64,000 nt of DNA from Polaribacter sp. L3A8 (GCF_009796785.1 NZ_CP047026.1:2772501-2836500); one strand, 5' to 3'. Positions 51,227-62,179 are shown, counted from the first letter of the stretch. Program-made: numbers and translations. Notes: a model not told the origin generated them from the letters alone.

Positions 51227-52945
51227 TTACCAACCATTATTTTGCTCCAATTCAGAAAACTTTACCGTTTCAGAATTTGGAATTGGCATATAAATGGCAA
51301 AAGATTGAAAATTTCTATTTTCTACAGAAGGTAACTCGTTGTAACTACTTCCATCAAAAAAGTACCCCTTTGCTGTTTCATTTAAAGACATTCCCCAACG
51401 TCTAAGGTCCCAGAATCTGTGCCCTTCAAAACTTAGTTCTAAACGTCTTTCATTTCTAATAAGTTCTCTCATAGCTTCTTTAGTATTAATAGATGCTAAG
51501 TAGTTATCTGGTTGCGCTATACCTGCTCTATCTCTAATTGCAGCGATAACATCACGAGCAGAAATACCTTTAATTGCATTATCTGGACCACCAACTTCAT
51601 TCGCCGCTTCTGCCAAAATTAAAAATAATTCTGTATATCTAAAGTACACATTAGCATGTATTTTACCAGATGTAGTACCATCACTATTAAGTCTAACATC
51701 TGGGCGTAATAATTTTTTTAGATAATATCCAGTAGTTGTAGATAATTCAGCAATAGAATCTAATCTATCGATTCCTCCACCAAGACCTGAGTTAATGGTA
51801 CCTCCACCAATAGAAGAACCATTAACAACAATGTATTTCTCTAATCTAGGGTCTCTATTAGCATAAGGATTTTGCGGATCATAACCATTAGCAACTGTAG
51901 CTGGAAAACCGTTTTGCATTGGAAAAGCATCTACCAGGTTTTGAGTTGGGTTAATCTCTCCTTTACCATTTACAGATGGAGGAAACATTCTTTCTTCATA
52001 AGTAGTACTATTACCACCAACAGACCCTCTCCATAAAGATTCTATGCCTTTAATATTGTTATCTGATGCATAAAATTCAATTCCATTTGCTGGTAAACCG
52101 GCAACACCTCCAATAGTATTTAAAACATCTGCGGCATTATCTGCTGCCATAGCATAGTACGCCTGATCATTTAAAAAAGATGGACTTGCAGCAAAAAGTG
52201 CTACACGTGCCTTTAATGCTTTTACAATTCTACCAGATATACGTAAATTAAATTGTGCTCCATTTACTCTTTTGTAAGAAGCAATATCTATACCACTATA
52301 CTTAGCATCAATATCACCATCATTATTTGTATAATCTGTAGGCAATAAAACCAATGCATCGTCAAAGTCTTTCATAATAGCCTGAACTGTTGCTTCAAAT
52401 GACAAACGAGGAGTATTAAAATTACCATCAGACTCAATAAATTCTGTAAAGTATGGTATACCTAATAATTCACCCGAAGTACCTATTCCGGCATGAGCTT
52501 GCAGTACATAAAAATGATGCAATGCTCTTAATGCTAAAGCTTCCCCTTTTAAGCGATCATTAAACAATTTGTTTACTACTTCATCATTACTCCATAGTAT
52601 TTCTCCTGCATTTACAATTTGTAAAAATTGGTTCATCCAAAATACTTGTTCCAGATTATTCCAACGAGATGCTGGGTTATATTGACCACTTAACTCTCCA
52701 AGTGCCAATCTTTTATACCCATTAGTCAACTGATTATTTACAGCGTCATCTGTTGCCCCTTCAGAAAATGAATATTGACTTACTAAACCAGTATATCCAT
52801 TTAATAATATTCCTTCAGCTCTTACCGGCACAGTGCTCACAAAATCAAAATCTAACCTGTTTTCATCAATAGGCTCAAAGGTCTCACAGCCAATTATGCT
52901 AGTAAAAACTAACACAACAAATATATTTTTTATTAAATTTCTCAT
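51227..52945 (-). CDS. SusD-family glycan-binding lipoprotein (second pair)
   Basis: A 572-residue SusD-like lipoprotein with signal and Cys in SIIGC (about residue 20). Typical helices include LFNDRLKGEALALRALHHFY near the N-terminus and the C-terminal signature RELIRNERRLELSFEGHRFW then DLRRWG, ending in ELEQNNGW. It forms the lid of the SusC barrel encoded 27 bp upstream (52973-56086) and binds the incoming oligosaccharide at the cell surface. The frame is intact, in contrast to the SusD at 30129-31890. The sequence differs strongly from the other SusD in the same operon, so the two pairs probably take different glycans. Confidence 0.95.
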   Translation of the reverse strand: MRNLIKNIFVVLVFTSIIGCETFEPIDENRLDFDFVSTVPVRAEGILLNGYTGLVSQYSFSEGATDDAVNNQLTNGYKRLALGELSGQYNPASRWNNLEQVFWMNQFLQIVNAGEILWSNDEVVNKLFNDRLKGEALALRALHHFYVLQAHAGIGTSGELLGIPYFTEFIESDGNFNTPRLSFEATVQAIMKDFDDALVLLPTDYTNNDGDIDAKYSGIDIASYKRVNGAQFNLRISGRIVKALKARVALFAASPSFLNDQAYYAMAADNAADVLNTIGGVAGLPANGIEFYASDNNIKGIESLWRGSVGGNSTTYEERMFPPSVNGKGEINPTQNLVDAFPMQNGFPATVANGYDPQNPYANRDPRLEKYIVVNGSSIGGGTINSGLGGGIDRLDSIAELSTTTGYYLKKLLRPDVRLNSDGTTSGKIHANVYFRYTELFLILAEAANEVGGPDNAIKGISARDVIAAIRDRAGIAQPDNYLASINTKEAMRELIRNERRLELSFEGHRFWDLRRWGMSLNETAKGYFFDGSSYNELPSVENRNFQSFAIYMPIPNSETVKFSELEQNNGW

Positions 52946-52972
52946 TTTATTTATCTAATTTTTATAATTGAA

Positions 52973-55900
52973 TTAAAATGACACTCTTAAACCTAGAGTA
53001 TACGTTCTAACTAAAGGCGTAGTACCTATTCTTAATTGACGAATCTCTTTATTTTCAGCTATCTCAAGTAAATTAGTTCCAGAAACATTCATACTTAAAT
53101 CTTGAATTCCTAAATTTTCACATAAATTATCATCAAAATCGTATGTTAACTGAGCACGATTGATTGTAAAGTAACTCGTATCATACAACCAAAACGTAGA
53201 CGTTCTAAAGTTATTTTGATTGGTTTGCGTAGACAATCTTGGAAAAGTTGCTGTATTTGCAGTAGCAGGAGTCCAACGTCCTCTAACAACCTCAGAATAC
53301 TTAACATTACCATTTACACCATAATAATCATTAAAACTACTGTTTAGCTTGTCTCCAGAGGCTCCTGTTTGTCCTGTACCTAATACAAACAAACTAAATG
53401 CTTTATAATTTAAGTTTAAGTTAATACCGTAAGACCAAGGGCTACTAGATTGTCCAATAGCAATTCTATCATCATTATCAATAATTTTATCATCGTTTTG
53501 ATCTTTGTATTTAATATCTCCTGGTTGTACATCTCCAAAATTAGGCACTGGTGCACCTGACTTTAAAGTATACCCTCCATTTCCATCAATATCAAAATCA
53601 GCTTCTGTATAAAAACCTTGATCTACTAAACCAAACATAGAAGACAATTCTTTTCCTACTCTGTTTTGGTAATCGAACTCGTTAATTTCAGATCTTTTTA
53701 ACGCTTCTGTTTGACTGTATAGTACATTAGCACCTAAACTTATTGAAAAATCGTTAAATGTTTTATTATAATTAAAACCTAATTCAAAACCAGTATATAA
53801 GTCTTTATTAAAATTATCATAAGGTCTAAAATCATTATAATAAGAAGGATAATTTGCATTTAAGAAAGATACTTGTTTGTCTAGTTCTGTTCTAAAATAA
53901 TTAGCCTCTATCCAAAGTGAATTCATCAAATAAGTTTCAAAACCTAAATTTAAATCTATACGTTCTTCAAAAGTTAAGTTAGGGTTTGCACCCTGAGAGA
54001 TATCTTGTCTCTTGTTAGTAACCCCATCTGCCCAATTAAAGGTACCTCCGTCTGAATAGTTTGAATCATACAAATAGTAAGGACTATCATTATTATTATT
54101 AGCACTTATACCTTGGTCTGACTTTATAATACCTGCAGAAGCCTTAATTTTTAAATAGTTTATAAAATCATTATCTTTTAAAAATGATTCTTCACTTAAC
54201 ACATACCCTAAACCAATTGTTGGTGATAAGCCACCTCTATTTCCTTCTGGTAATTTAATAGAATTAACATAAGCACCACTAAAATCTACAAATAACTTTT
54301 TCTTGAAATCATAAGACACTTGAAAACCTATATGTGTATCTACATCTGTTTGTATAACATCGTTTCTATTCTCTGAATTATAATACGCTAATAAGGTAGT
54401 ATTTAAAGAATGATTCTCTGCAATCGTCTTCTTATAATTTACAAGTCCATAAAAACCAAATCTAGAAATAAATCCATTAGTACTAACAGTTTCTGTTAAA
54501 TCTTTTACATCTTCACCAAAAATACGAGAACCATCAGTTACTAGATTTGCTGGATTTGAATTATCAATACCAAAATTAGCAATATTATTACCAGACCATT
54601 CAGGTGCATATGTTTTAAATTGATTATTTATAGATAAGTTATAAGAATCATAAAAATCAAAACTCAAATACGTTTTAGCTGATAACCCTTTTGTTATTTT
54701 GTCTAAATCAAAATTAATAGAGTTATTGAATTGTGTAGAACGAAACACTGTATTTCTATAACCTCCAGCAATTGCCAACGCAATAGGTGCATTTTCTTTA
54801 AATACTGGTGAAGTACCTAAGATCATACCGTTAAATTTACGTGCTGTCTGTAATTGACCTGCAACTGTAGGATCACTAGTATCTACTAAATTTACAGGTA
54901 AGAAAGGTGAGTATGCATTTGGCTTTAAAGTAGCTGCTTCACTTAACAAATCTGCTCTAGAAGACTTATTGGTACTTATAATTGCAATACCATCAAGACT
55001 ACTTGTAATCCAATCATTAATTTTAAAATCTATATTACCTCTTACATTAAAACGATTGGTTCCAACATTAATATCTTCATTTATATCTACCCAAGAGCTA
55101 TTACGATTCCATCCAACGTTTACATAATACTGATTCTTTTCATTTCCACCAGAAAACTCTGTAATTACATTTGTAAAAGTTGTAAGTGGCTCTATGAATT
55201 GAGTAGAATAAAGATCTACATCTGGATATTTAAATGGATTTACTCCACTTTTAGTATTATTTATATCCTCTGTGCTAAAAGGAACTCCTCCAACACCATT
55301 ATCATTCTGCAATGCTTCATTATACAATTCCATATATTCTGCAGAACCTAAATAATTTGGTAAAGCTCTAGGTGTGCTAAATCCAGAACGTACATTTACA
55401 TTAATTTCTTTTCTGTTAATTTTACCACGTTTTGTATTAATTACAATAACACCATTTCTAGCCTGACTACCGTATAATGCCACAGCATTAGCGTCTTTAA
55501 GTACGGTTATCTGCTCTACCTCTTCCATGTTTAAGATATTAGGATCACGCCCAATAACACCATCAATCACAAAAACAGCACTTCCTATTCCTCTCACATT
55601 ATCAGAACCTCTAACACCTAACATCAATCCGTTAATATAATCTCTAACGTACTGTGTATTATCATAAGTTGACCGATCACTTGTGTTTATAGTTGAAACA
55701 GCCCCCACTAATTCACGACGATTTTTAGTGGCAACTCCCATTTTTATTTCGTCCTGTTTTGAAGCAAGAAAAGCTGATTTTTCTAACACAACATCTCCTT
55801 CCGACAAATCGGCAGCATTAATTATCTTAGATGTGTACCCCTTTTTTTCAAGAATAAGAGAAGCATCATCCAATAATTTAATTTCAAAAACTCCATTTTC

Positions 55901-56086
55901 AGTCGTAGAAGCTTTGCCTCCATTAGAACCAAAAACACTAACACTAGCTATTGGACTACCTTGTTCATCTACAACGGTTGCTTTTACTTTTAAACCTTTA
56001 GTTTGAGCATTTGTAACATTACAAAAGCAAAAGAACATCAGGCAGGTTAGTGCAAATACCCTATATAATTTTTTATTTTTCTTCAT
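52973..56086 (-). CDS. SusC-family TonB-dependent transporter (second pair)
   Basis: Outer-membrane transporter of 1037 residues with signal peptide about 1-28. The carboxypeptidase-like domain (VKATVVDEQGSPIASVSVFG) is followed by a region that lacks the usual VVVGYGTQKK. Instead it reads KMGVATKNRRELVGAVSTI. The plug contains VFVIDGVIGRDPNILNMEEV and ITVLKDANAVALYGSQARNG, and the barrel runs to the end. The altered signature places it in a divergent SusC branch. It pairs with the SusD at 51227 and follows the SusD at 56125 by 38 bp in the same operon. Confidence 0.94.
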   Translation of the reverse strand: MKKNKKLYRVFALTCLMFFCFCNVTNAQTKGLKVKATVVDEQGSPIASVSVFGSNGGKASTTENGVFEIKLLDDASLILEKKGYTSKIINAADLSEGDVVLEKSAFLASKQDEIKMGVATKNRRELVGAVSTINTSDRSTYDNTQYVRDYINGLMLGVRGSDNVRGIGSAVFVIDGVIGRDPNILNMEEVEQITVLKDANAVALYGSQARNGVIVINTKRGKINRKEINVNVRSGFSTPRALPNYLGSAEYMELYNEALQNDNGVGGVPFSTEDINNTKSGVNPFKYPDVDLYSTQFIEPLTTFTNVITEFSGGNEKNQYYVNVGWNRNSSWVDINEDINVGTNRFNVRGNIDFKINDWITSSLDGIAIISTNKSSRADLLSEAATLKPNAYSPFLPVNLVDTSDPTVAGQLQTARKFNGMILGTSPVFKENAPIALAIAGGYRNTVFRSTQFNNSINFDLDKITKGLSAKTYLSFDFYDSYNLSINNQFKTYAPEWSGNNIANFGIDNSNPANLVTDGSRIFGEDVKDLTETVSTNGFISRFGFYGLVNYKKTIAENHSLNTTLLAYYNSENRNDVIQTDVDTHIGFQVSYDFKKKLFVDFSGAYVNSIKLPEGNRGGLSPTIGLGYVLSEESFLKDNDFINYLKIKASAGIIKSDQGISANNNNDSPYYLYDSNYSDGGTFNWADGVTNKRQDISQGANPNLTFEERIDLNLGFETYLMNSLWIEANYFRTELDKQVSFLNANYPSYYNDFRPYDNFNKDLYTGFELGFNYNKTFNDFSISLGANVLYSQTEALKRSEINEFDYQNRVGKELSSMFGLVDQGFYTEADFDIDGNGGYTLKSGAPVPNFGDVQPGDIKYKDQNDDKIIDNDDRIAIGQSSSPWSYGINLNLNYKAFSLFVLGTGQTGASGDKLNSSFNDYYGVNGNVKYSEVVRGRWTPATANTATFPRLSTQTNQNNFRTSTFWLYDTSYFTINRAQLTYDFDDNLCENLGIQDLSMNVSGTNLLEIAENKEIRQLRIGTTPLVRTYTLGLRVSF

Positions 56087-56124
56087 TTTTTTCTATCTAT
56101 TTATTAAAACGAATTTGTTAAAGA

Positions 56125-58020
56125 TTACCATCCTGGATTTTGAGGGAATCCCTCATAAATTTGCGTTTGTTTAGCCTCAAATGGTAACCAATAATGTTTA
56201 GGATACTCACAAACTCTCTCTACAAGAAGTCTTTCTGTAAATGATGAATGATCTTCTGGAAAATCTAAAGCTGTTTTTCTTTTATATCTTTCTAAGTGCG
56301 CCAATCCCCAACGTCTAATATCAACCCATCTATGTGCTTCAAAACATAACTCCACACTTCTATCTCTTCTAATCTCATCCATAAATTTATTATTATCTGC
56401 AACGATACTAGGATGTACGTTAGGAATAGTACCTGCTGTTCTATTACGAATAGCATTAATAGCTTCTTCTGCTGTTAAATTATAAGATCCAGGTGTTGTA
56501 GTTGCTCCTCTAGAAGCATGTAACGCTTCTGCATACATTAAATACACATCGGTAAGTCTCATATGCAAACGCATTCCTGTATATTGGTCAATGATTTGAT
56601 TCCATTTACTATGATACTCTCCATCTATTTTTGGGTAAAATTTAGAAAACATATACCCAGTTGTAGATGGCTGGTTATCATCACCTTTACTTCTATGCTC
56701 ACCAAAATTACCGGTAGTTTCGTACCAAAGTTTAGCGGTACCATGTTTGGTTTGATTACTTCCTGTTGCTTTTGGCGCCATAACATCACCATCTATAATA
56801 AGCCATTTATAAAAACGCGGATCACGATTTTCAAATGGTTTTGCAGGATTATAAGTAACAGGCCCATATTTTCCACTCAGATCATCTTCTATAGAAAGTC
56901 CATTAGCCATTCCAAAATTATAATTAATAAAATTATGTGTTGGACTCACTATTTCAGACCCACTAATTCCATGAAAATCTCTATCAACTCCGGCCGTCAT
57001 AAATCTTTGAACTTGTCCCTTATTACCTCCAGTTGAAGCAAATATAAATTCAGTAGCACCTGGCCATGCATTAGGTGTTGGTGATTTCCAAAATACCTCC
57101 TCATAATTTTCCCAAGAAGATAGTTTGTAATAGCCTTGATCTTTTAATTTAAGTACCTCTGCAAAAGCATCAACAGCCATATCACATAATTCTGTATCAT
57201 AATTATAAGTATTCATACTACCATTGTTACCATACATTAATGGGCTGGCAGCTAAAAGTAAGTTTTTACCTTGAAAAGAATAGGCAGCTCCTTTAGTTAG
57301 TCTTGCTTTGTTTTCTCCTAATGTTAGTTTACCATAAGGCATTTCATCCCAATTTGCAGGCAATAACTCTACTGCTTTTTTATAATCTTCATTTGCAGCT
57401 AAAGCAGATTCTTTATAAGAATCTGGTCGTTGTAAATTAAAATCACCCACTAACACTTTATCTATATAAGGAAAACGTCCATAAAATTTCATAATTTCAT
57501 TATGAAAAAATGCTCTAAAAAAATAAGCTTGTCCTAATATAACATCTCTCTCGTCTTGAGTTGCATTTACCATTAAATCTATATTAGAAATAACAATATT
57601 AGCTTTACGAATACCTCTTAAACTAGCATCCCATAAACCAGGTCTTTTAGACTGATTAGAATTGTTTATATCTGCATTACTTGTTCCATAAGTTGCATTC
57701 TGCCAATTCCACAAATAAGTAAAACTACCCCTTGCTGCTCCATTTAAGTTTCCTAAATCAATTTGATAACTTGCTTTCCAAGTTCTATTACCATATGCGT
57801 CATCTCCATACAAGTAATCTTGAAAAGTATGTGCTTGTGTTCCATAATCTACAACCAATGTATACATTTCTTCTACAAAGCCTTGTGCATTTTTAAAGGT
57901 AGAGAAAACTTCTTCTTCATCTAAATCTGACTCAGGTGCTTTATCTAAGTAACTCTCGCAAGAAAACGACAACAGTAGTCCTAGGATAATTAATAATTTT
58001 ATTTTATATTTTTTCATCAC
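56125..58020 (-). CDS. SusD-family glycan-binding lipoprotein (first pair)
   Basis: A 631-residue SusD-like lipoprotein with lipid Cys in LLSFSC. Met1 or Met2 could be the true start. Conserved SusD elements are AYFFRAFFHNEIMKFYGRFP, the core helices and the C-terminal RRDRSVELCFEAHRWVDIRR, ending FPQNPGW. The partner SusC is encoded directly upstream, with a 9 bp gap. At 631 residues it is on the long side for the family, with extra loops in the middle (about 270-460) that may shape the ligand site. Confidence 0.95.
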   Translation of the reverse strand: MMKKYKIKLLIILGLLLSFSCESYLDKAPESDLDEEEVFSTFKNAQGFVEEMYTLVVDYGTQAHTFQDYLYGDDAYGNRTWKASYQIDLGNLNGAARGSFTYLWNWQNATYGTSNADINNSNQSKRPGLWDASLRGIRKANIVISNIDLMVNATQDERDVILGQAYFFRAFFHNEIMKFYGRFPYIDKVLVGDFNLQRPDSYKESALAANEDYKKAVELLPANWDEMPYGKLTLGENKARLTKGAAYSFQGKNLLLAASPLMYGNNGSMNTYNYDTELCDMAVDAFAEVLKLKDQGYYKLSSWENYEEVFWKSPTPNAWPGATEFIFASTGGNKGQVQRFMTAGVDRDFHGISGSEIVSPTHNFINYNFGMANGLSIEDDLSGKYGPVTYNPAKPFENRDPRFYKWLIIDGDVMAPKATGSNQTKHGTAKLWYETTGNFGEHRSKGDDNQPSTTGYMFSKFYPKIDGEYHSKWNQIIDQYTGMRLHMRLTDVYLMYAEALHASRGATTTPGSYNLTAEEAINAIRNRTAGTIPNVHPSIVADNNKFMDEIRRDRSVELCFEAHRWVDIRRWGLAHLERYKRKTALDFPEDHSSFTERLLVERVCEYPKHYWLPFEAKQTQIYEGFPQNPGW

Positions 58021-58029
58021 TTATTCTTT

Positions 58030-61000
58030 TTAAAAATTCATATTAAAACCAAAGTTAAATCTCTTAAGAGTAGGGTAATCTCCTCTAGAAATTGCATCAC
58101 TTGAAGCATTGTACTCTCTATCATCAGGTAAGTCTGACCATAAAAACAAGTTATTCCCATTTGCAAAAAGAGTCAATTTCTTAAGCCCTAACCTTTCACA
58201 CATCTTAGTTGGCACTTCATAAGATACAGAAACTGCCTTAAGCCTTGTTAATGAACCATCTAACCAATTATCTCTAGGGTTAGTAGCTCCAGGAGCACTC
58301 CATGTTGGTTGCGTATCTGTATTATTAGGTGTATTTACCGTCCAATAATCTAAATCCTGCTCAAAAATTAAAGCAGTTTGTTGTGTAAACGTGTTGTTGC
58401 CAAAACGTCTACTAGCATTTTGTGTTCCATACAACTGAGCGGAAACACTCCAACCTTTATACCTTGCACCTAAAGTAGCACTCCAGTTCCTTTGAGGACG
58501 CTCTGGATATCCAAAAGGAGTATTATCAAAATTAGCATCATAAATACCATCTCCGTCAAAATCAACAACATCATAATAACCAACTCTGGTTAGATTTTGA
58601 CTATTATTTTGTGGTGTTGACATATAAACATCATCCCAACTGGTTAATATTCCGGCAGGAATAGCAGTTCTTTGTTGACCGATAGCAAATCCTGCATTAC
58701 GCTGATAATCTCTACTAAATAAAGGGTCTTCTCTTGATATTACTAAATCTTTTGATTGTGTAAAATTGAAATTACCAAAAACATTTATTTGGTTTTCAAA
58801 AGTGTAATTAGCTCCAAGCACTACTTCGTAACCTCTTACTTCAACTTTACCTGTATTAAAATCTGGTGGTGATTGCCCAAATAAATCTGGTACACTTCTT
58901 TGATCACCTACAACAACTATATTATCACGATCTTCTGCAAAATAGTCTATTTCACCAGTTAACAAACCATTAAATATAGAGAATTCAGCTCCAATATTAT
59001 ATTTAACAGCTGTTTCCCATTGAAGATCTGGATTTCCAACACTCAACTCTCTATACCATGTGTAAGGAGATTTACCACTATAATAATTACTTGGTACTAG
59101 ATATGCAGATTCTGTACCTCCATTTTCCCATTGACTTACATATTTAAATCTACCACTAGAGTTATCATCACCAACAACACCATAAGAACCTCTAAACTTC
59201 AATTTAGACAACCAATCTGTATCTTTCATAAAAGCTTCGTTAGTTGGTGTCCAACCTAAGGCTACAGAAGGGAAAAGATCGAAACGGTAACCTGGACCAA
59301 ATTTTTCTGACCCATTGTAAGCACCATTTACATCTATAAAGTATCTAGAATCGTAATCATACGTTACCCTTCCTACCCAGTCTTCACGGAATCTTGGAAA
59401 AACACTACCTTTAGCGGACTCTTGTCTTCTAAATAAGAACAATCCTGTTATGTTATGCTTCTCAGCAATTGTGGTGTTATAATTAAAAGAAAAATCATAC
59501 ACCATTTGACGTTCTCTTTGACTATTTTCTACTTCTGAGGCATCTAACGTCCATGGATTACGAACATAATCAAAACCATTTATACCCGGTGGAATATCAA
59601 ATTCTTCTACACCATTATTGTAAACTCTATAACCTACACCTCCATCATTTAAAGTCTGTAAACTCCTCATATTATTATCTAAAGAAAAACGTCCTTTAAA
59701 AGACAAACCTTTAACAATACCATCTAGTTTTTGCTTTAAAACAAAATCCGTATTTACCTGAAAGTTAGTATACTTATCATATCCACTATTTGTTAAACTT
59801 ACAACAGGATTATTGAAAACAAAAGCAGGATTTACAGATTGACCATATAACCCATCTGGATATACAGGCGTATATAAGTTTGGTGCAATTTGGTAAATTC
59901 CATTTGTTATATTTCCTATTTTATTCGGAGACTCTCTAATACCCAAATAACCAGAAAGATTAACAGACAGCTCGGTACTTTTGGTAATATTAAAATCAAT
60001 ATTACTTCTATAATTAAACCTTCTGTATTTATACTCACCTAAAGACCCTCTCCCTGTATCATACTTACTACCATCAAAAATATCGTTTACAGTCTGGTAA
60101 GCTAAACTACCAAAATATTTAGCCGTTTTATTACCACCACGAACCGATAAGTTAATTCTAAAATCTTGTGCAAAATCTTTTAACAATTCATCTTCCCAAT
60201 TTACATTAGGGTAAATAAAACTTTCTTCTAAACTTGAAGGGTTTCTATATTTATCTGCAATACCTAAAGGTGTATAGGCACCCCAAGACCCTGGACTAAT
60301 TGCTAACTCCCTAAGAATAGAACTATTAGACTGTAATACCGCATCATAAGAATCTAATTTATTTGGTAATTGCGAAACCATTTTAATGGTAGAATTTACA
60401 TTAAGTGATAACTGCGCCTTACCTGTTTTACCTCTCTTAGTAGTAAGTAATATTACACCATTTGCCCCTTCTACACCAAATACAGCAGTAGCAGACGCAT
60501 CTTTTAAAACAGAAAGGTTCTCGATATCATTCATATCAATATCCGTCATTGACCTCTTAACCCCGTCTACAAGAACAAGAGGCGCTCCATCTCCATTCCA
60601 AGAACTTAACCCACGAATAAAAATCTTTAGATTAGATTCTCCCGGAACCCCACTACCTTGTATAGTGGTAACACCTGGTAAATTTCCCTGCAATGCTTCT
60701 TCTACGTTTGTAATACCAGCAGCTCTCTCCATTAAGTCGGCACCTTTTACCTGAGTAATAGCCCCCACTACACTTTCTTTCTTTTGAGTACCATAACCAA
60801 CTACAACTATTTCATCTAAGTTCTCTACATCTTCCGATAACTTTGCATTTATAGTTGTTACACCATTTACAGGAACTTCTTTAGATTTAAATCCTAGATA
60901 CGAAAACACTAACGTTTTGGTACCCGAAATCAATTTAATAGAATAGTTTCCATCAAAATCGGTTATTGTACCGTTAGATGTTCCTTTTTGCACCACACTT

Positions 61001-61152
61001 ACACCCGGTAAAGACATGCCTGTTAAATCAGTTACAATACCCGAAATCTTTTCCTGTGCTTGTAAATTAACAGTTGTAAAACCCGTTAATAAGAAAAAAA
61101 GCACAAGCTTCAGACCCAGCAAAGGATTTCGTTTTTTTAAGGTTTGTTTCAT
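58030..61152 (-). CDS. SusC-family TonB-dependent transporter (first pair)
   Basis: First gene of the five-gene operon, 1040 residues with signal peptide about 1-32. The carboxypeptidase-like domain (ISGIVTDLTGMSLPGVSVVQ, FSYLGFKSKEVPVNG) is followed by the classical EIVVVGYGTQKKESVVGAIT. The plug contains IFIRGLSSWNGDGAPLVLVD and LSVLKDASATAVFGVEGANG, and the barrel ends with RFNFGFNMNF. It should import oligosaccharides with the SusD encoded 9 bp downstream. Upstream lie about 1.6 kb of decayed mobile DNA, and no regulator gene is adjacent on this side within the window. Confidence 0.95.
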   Translation of the reverse strand: MKQTLKKRNPLLGLKLVLFFLLTGFTTVNLQAQEKISGIVTDLTGMSLPGVSVVQKGTSNGTITDFDGNYSIKLISGTKTLVFSYLGFKSKEVPVNGVTTINAKLSEDVENLDEIVVVGYGTQKKESVVGAITQVKGADLMERAAGITNVEEALQGNLPGVTTIQGSGVPGESNLKIFIRGLSSWNGDGAPLVLVDGVKRSMTDIDMNDIENLSVLKDASATAVFGVEGANGVILLTTKRGKTGKAQLSLNVNSTIKMVSQLPNKLDSYDAVLQSNSSILRELAISPGSWGAYTPLGIADKYRNPSSLEESFIYPNVNWEDELLKDFAQDFRINLSVRGGNKTAKYFGSLAYQTVNDIFDGSKYDTGRGSLGEYKYRRFNYRSNIDFNITKSTELSVNLSGYLGIRESPNKIGNITNGIYQIAPNLYTPVYPDGLYGQSVNPAFVFNNPVVSLTNSGYDKYTNFQVNTDFVLKQKLDGIVKGLSFKGRFSLDNNMRSLQTLNDGGVGYRVYNNGVEEFDIPPGINGFDYVRNPWTLDASEVENSQRERQMVYDFSFNYNTTIAEKHNITGLFLFRRQESAKGSVFPRFREDWVGRVTYDYDSRYFIDVNGAYNGSEKFGPGYRFDLFPSVALGWTPTNEAFMKDTDWLSKLKFRGSYGVVGDDNSSGRFKYVSQWENGGTESAYLVPSNYYSGKSPYTWYRELSVGNPDLQWETAVKYNIGAEFSIFNGLLTGEIDYFAEDRDNIVVVGDQRSVPDLFGQSPPDFNTGKVEVRGYEVVLGANYTFENQINVFGNFNFTQSKDLVISREDPLFSRDYQRNAGFAIGQQRTAIPAGILTSWDDVYMSTPQNNSQNLTRVGYYDVVDFDGDGIYDANFDNTPFGYPERPQRNWSATLGARYKGWSVSAQLYGTQNASRRFGNNTFTQQTALIFEQDLDYWTVNTPNNTDTQPTWSAPGATNPRDNWLDGSLTRLKAVSVSYEVPTKMCERLGLKKLTLFANGNNLFLWSDLPDDREYNASSDAISRGDYPTLKRFNFGFNMNF

Positions 61153-61590
61153 GTTTAAGTTAATTTTTATTAAAAATTTATTGAATTGTTTTTTTTTGTG
61201 AAATTTAAATTAATTATTCACATCACTTAATATAAAACAAGATTACAAACAATAAAATATTTTGGTATCCTGTACTATACTGAAATATATATTATTTTAA
61301 CCTATTTGTATTAAATATTAATTAATATCTTGTTTACATAAAAAAAGCTTTTCCTTTTATATTTACTTCAATATTTTAATCTTTTAAACATCTTGATAAA
61401 TAATTATAAAAATGGACTCTTTTCTTACTCAAGACTTTCTAGTTCGAAACCAATTTGCAAAAAACAAATTAACCCTTTGTGCATTATCATTAAAAAACTA
61501 CCCATCTTACTAAAAATCAATAAACTACATTAGATACAACATATTAATTACGAATAACTTAAATGCAAATTACGAAAGAATATTGGAAGT

Positions 61591-61966
61591 TTTAGGCGTA
61601 ATAGACAAAATGGTTGATCTTTTTTCTGATAATTTCATCAGTTTATTTTAGTTCTTAAAACTCATTTATAAATTTTATTTTTCTTTCTATAGTTAATCCA
61701 TTATGGTTCCTAAGTTTGTTTTTAGAATCAGAAAAAAACCATCAATCATATTGGTTGTATTTGGAGTATTTAATTCATAATTATCTTACCAAGTAATACC
61801 CCATATTTGTATTAAGGCTTGTATATGTACTTCTAAGCAACTTATAAGTATTTAAACAGTCACAAAATTTACATTTTTTTTATTCAAAACCTTTGATTTG
61901 CCTCAAAACTAATAAACAAATGGGTTAAGGAAGATTTCACCAACCATTTTGTCTATTACACCTAAA
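61591..61966 (-). mobile_element. Short inverted-repeat-bounded element with transposase tail
   Basis: The ends are inverted repeats of about 26 bp with two mismatches: TTTAGGCGTAATAGACAAAA at the left (61591-61617, ending TGGTTGA) and its reverse complement at the right (61940-61966). Inside, the minus strand encodes NTTNMIDGFFSDSKNKLRNH then NGLTIERKIKFINEF. This looks like the C-terminal part of a DDE transposase with a TTNxIxGFFxDLKxKLxxHxGL pattern. At 376 bp it is an internally deleted, non-autonomous copy. The family name is uncertain. Confidence 0.6.
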
Positions 61967-62175
61967 GATCAAATTAGTAATTGCCCTTTGATTGAAGATT
62001 GCGGTTATTTATCAGCAGAAATTTAGCTAAGCTTATTTGAAACCTGTAATATAAAATTGAATACTCCAATGAGAAACAATCAAAATAATTATAAAAAACA
62101 ACCTTATATTTTTAGAAAAAAAAGAAAACGAATAGAAACCCTATTCTCACAACTCTGTAACTTCATAAACTTTAG
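61967..62175 (+). mobile_element. IS982-like transposase C-terminal remnant
   Basis: Plus-strand translation reads QISNCPLIEDCGYLSAEI, a stop, then LSLFETCNIKLNTPMRNNQN and RKKRKRIETLFSQLCNFINF. This matches the end of IS982 transposases (xDKGYLS ... TPxRxNQ ... RKRIETLFSQL). It starts exactly where the inverted-repeat element ends, suggesting that the element jumped into an IS982 copy or that deletion joined them. Confidence 0.65.
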
Positions 62176-62179
62176 AAGT

